Below are positions 6,342 to 7,953 of a DNA stretch of 7,953 nt, piece by piece (the stretch's first letter is position 1; each line of letters opens with the position of its first letter). Made by a program: the position numbers and the translations under genes. This stretch comes from Candidatus Stahliibacteriota bacterium CG08_land_8_20_14_0_20_40_26 (GTDB lineage Bacteria > Hydrothermota > UBA3073): assembly GCA_002774315.1 (NCBI GenBank), contig PEYP01000111.1:1-7953 (forward strand), read 5' to 3'. The notes beneath the pieces were generated by a model. It searched no databases, was not told the origin of the DNA, and was given only the letters and a program-made list of their open reading frames with translations.

Positions 6342-7262
6342 TTATCCTCTTCTTAAAAGATAGAGGAAAAATGGCACGCCAAATATTGAGGTAATAACCC
6401 CGACGGGAAGTTCATATACAGCGATACCCCTCGCAACCATATCTGAAAAAACGAGAAGGATTGCACCCATAATCGCAGAGCCAGGAATAAGAATACGGTG
6501 GTTAGGGCCCAAAAGAAGTCGTGTTATGTGCGGAACTATAAGACCTATAAATCCTATTGCCCCACACATTGAAACAACAAGCCCTACTATAACTGAGCCA
6601 AGTATAAATATCTCCCTTTTAAGGCGTTCAACATCCACGCCTATGGAGACTGCTTCTTCTTCCCCCAAGGAGAGAATATTTAACTCTTGAGAACGAAGCC
6701 AGATTATAAAAGAAGCAATGGTAACGATTACCGCAGAAACGACGAATCCTATAAGAAGTTTTTTGTCCCATATAACTCCAAGCCAACCCATAAGGAGATA
6801 TATCATTTCATCAAGACTTCTGCCACCAATTGTCATAAATAGCATAACAAGGGACGCCGCAAGTGTGCCACATACAACCCCTGAAAGGAGCAGTGCCTCC
6901 CTCTCAAGTCTGCCCGCAATTGTAGCCAGTTTTTCTACAACAAATATGGTAACAAGCGCTCCTGCAAATGCAAATATCTGAATAGGCCTGAGACCGGAAA
7001 GAATTGCAACAGTGCCTCCGAGGCAGGCTCCTCCCGAGACTCCTATTATATAAGGGTCGGCAAGGGGGTTGCGTAACATTCCCTGAAATGCGGAACCGAC
7101 AATACCAAGCGCACCACCGGCGAATATTGCCAGAATGAGCCTGGGTAATCTCAACTGGGTGACAATAGAAATGGAAGGAAGTGAGGTGCTAGCAAAAAGA
7201 GAGATAAGTGATATACAGATGAGCAGGGAAAAAAGAATTAAAAATGTACGAATATTTCTCAT
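6342..7262 (-). CDS. FecCD/BtuC-type ABC transporter permease
   Basis: This 306-residue integral membrane protein belongs to the family that imports iron-siderophores, haem, cobalamin or metal chelates. Family motifs run in order: RLPRLILAIFAGGALGIVGS (38-57), FQGMLRNPLADPYIIGVSGG (59-78), LSGVVCGTLAAS (126-137), LSLGEEEAVSIGVD (197-210), and CGAIGFIGLIVPHITRLLLG (233-252), whose cytoplasmic loop contacts the ATPase, then ELPVGVITSIFGVPFFLYLL (284-303). About nine to ten hydrophobic segments are visible, slightly fewer residues than the common 320-350. Normally it pairs with a BtuD/FecE ATPase and a lipoprotein binding protein; neither lies in the window, so partners are elsewhere or in trans. 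The substrate cannot be assigned. trpS ends 38 nt upstream. The only good ribosome site is 31 nt before this ATG, so the start is uncertain. Confidence 0.92.
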   Translation of the reverse strand: MRNIRTFLILFSLLICISLISLFASTSLPSISIVTQLRLPRLILAIFAGGALGIVGSAFQGMLRNPLADPYIIGVSGGACLGGTVAILSGLRPIQIFAFAGALVTIFVVEKLATIAGRLEREALLLSGVVCGTLAASLVMLFMTIGGRSLDEMIYLLMGWLGVIWDKKLLIGFVVSAVIVTIASFIIWLRSQELNILSLGEEEAVSIGVDVERLKREIFILGSVIVGLVVSMCGAIGFIGLIVPHITRLLLGPNHRILIPGSAIMGAILLVFSDMVARGIAVYELPVGVITSIFGVPFFLYLLRRG

Positions 7263-7293
7263 AAGGGTGTCAAATAGTAAACAGCAGATTATA

Positions 7294-7301
7294 TCTCTCC
7301 T
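7294..7301 (-). promoter_or_regulatory. Shine-Dalgarno-like site displaced from the permease start
   Basis: AGGAGAGA on the - strand overlaps the trpS stop by one base and lies 31 nt before the permease ATG at 7262. At normal spacing the in-frame codons are ATA (7290-7292) and ATC (7287-7289), not usual starts. Either translation begins at a rare codon, adding about ten residues, or the site is not used for this gene. Confidence 0.4.
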
Positions 7302-7953
7302 TAACTCAAGTAGTCAAATCCTATTTTCTGCTTCACTTCCCTTAATGTTTCATCTGCCAGAACTCCCGCCTTTTTTGAGCCCTCGATTATCACATCCATC
7401 ACATAATCCTTTTTATCTTTGAATCTCTCTATTTTCTCTCTCACGGGTGTAAGTTCTTTGACTATATTGTCAAATAGTATTCGCTTACAGTCAAGGCAAC
7501 CTATAGAGGCGTTTCTACACCCTTTTTCAACATATGTAAGTTCTTCTCTGTTGGAAAATGCCTTATGGTAGGATTTGAATATATTGCAGTCATTGGGCTC
7601 TCCTGGATCCTGTCTCTTTTTCCTCCTGGTGTCTGTAACTGCAGGTGCGAGTTTCTTCCATATTTCATCTGGTGATTCGTCGAGGTAGATACAGTTACCG
7701 AGCGTCTTTGACATCTTGTTTGTTCCATCAAGCCCAAGCATCCTTGGCCTCACAATCTCCTTTGGCTCTGGAAAGGTCTCTCCAAACCTCTTGTTAAATT
7801 CTCTTGCAATCTCCCTTGTCAATTCTATATGCGGAATCTGGTCGTCTCCAACAGGCACAAATTCTGCCTTATATATAAGTATGTCTACTGCCATAAGAAC
7901 GGGGTAATCCAACAGTCCTATATTTACATTACCCTTCTGCTGGGACGCTTTCT
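7301..7953 (-). CDS. trpS: Tryptophanyl-tRNA synthetase, [4Fe-4S] type (5' end beyond window)
   Basis: This class I synthetase charges tRNA-Trp in the cytosol. The visible part is the C-terminal 216 residues; the frame stays open to the right edge, and about a third of the protein, including the HIGH motif, lies outside. Positions below count the TTG at 7912 as residue 1. Motifs are DYPVLMAVDILIYKA (2-16), GDDQIPHIELTREIA (22-36, the Trp/adenylate region) and the class I KMSKS signature as KMSKT (66-70). Cysteines 109, 132, 139 and 142 form C-x22-C-x6-C-x2-C, the spacing of the [4Fe-4S] site near the anticodon-binding region in Thermotoga maritima TrpRS. The C-terminus (EGSKKAGVLADETLREVKQKIG, 177-198) is typical. 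An internal TTG or ATG should not be taken as the start, because the frame continues upstream with family-like sequence (QQKGNVNIGL). Confidence 0.96.
   Translation of the reverse strand, partial: KASQQKGNVNIGLLDYPVLMAVDILIYKAEFVPVGDDQIPHIELTREIAREFNKRFGETFPEPKEIVRPRMLGLDGTNKMSKTLGNCIYLDESPDEIWKKLAPAVTDTRRKKRQDPGEPNDCNIFKSYHKAFSNREELTYVEKGCRNASIGCLDCKRILFDNIVKELTPVREKIERFKDKKDYVMDVIIEGSKKAGVLADETLREVKQKIGFDYLS

Noticed and set aside
7301..7912. Taking trpS to start at TTG 7912
   Set aside because: The frame continues to the window edge with family-like sequence (QQKGNVNIGL), so 7912 is an internal Leu codon.

Overview
This is an AT-rich (roughly 40% GC by eye) bacterial chromosomal segment with seven clear protein genes. 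All of them are housekeeping or biosynthetic types, and I see no phage, CRISPR or transposase genes. The mix suggests a poorly characterised, probably anaerobic bacterium: the TrpRS carries a Thermotoga-type iron-sulfur cluster motif, the prenyl synthase is IdsA-like with a DDxxG motif, and nearly every intergenic gap is filled with palindromes and short-period repeats of a kind seen in many uncultured-lineage genomes. I cannot name the phylum from the sequence.

Layout. At 1-136 lies a non-coding leader made of inverted arrays of an 8-bp word followed by a decamer repeat. At 137-1284 (+ strand) a thiE/tenI-family gene is followed after 2 nt by an ECF sigma factor; these two are probably co-transcribed. 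Everything else recognised runs on the - strand. In transcription order: trpS (5' end beyond the right edge), a FecCD/BtuC-type ABC permease with no ATPase or binding protein nearby, a GT-B family 4 glycosyltransferase, an IdsA-like polyprenyl diphosphate synthase, and gyrB. The two groups converge at 1285-1301. gyrB has its own promoter, an exact TTGACA-17 nt-TATAAT match, plus a strong AGGAGGT ribosome site.

Intergenic content. The 277-nt gap 3207-3483 holds the gyrB promoter, a hairpin with an internal near-duplication, a decamer pair and a possible 21-codon + strand gene with promoter-like and ribosome-site signals. The 498-nt gap 4570-5067 holds CACAGAT repeats, a 183-bp imperfect palindrome with perfect 10-bp ends and nested hairpins, and a decayed fragment resembling a PD-(D/E)xK/GxxExxY-type protein with an internal stop. 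The 170-nt gap 6172-6341 holds three palindromes sharing GCAC/GTGC half-sites, a GC-rich palindrome and a 17-bp tandem duplication.

Functional links. The genes do not form one pathway. The glycosyltransferase and prenyl synthase may both serve envelope or lipid synthesis, but their 498-nt separation argues against a tight operon. Points most worth following: the repeat system of the gaps, the Fe-S TrpRS, substitutions at key ThiE residues, the Cys in the GyrB toprim motif, a corrected start for the prenyl synthase, and the possible micro-gene at 3404-3504.
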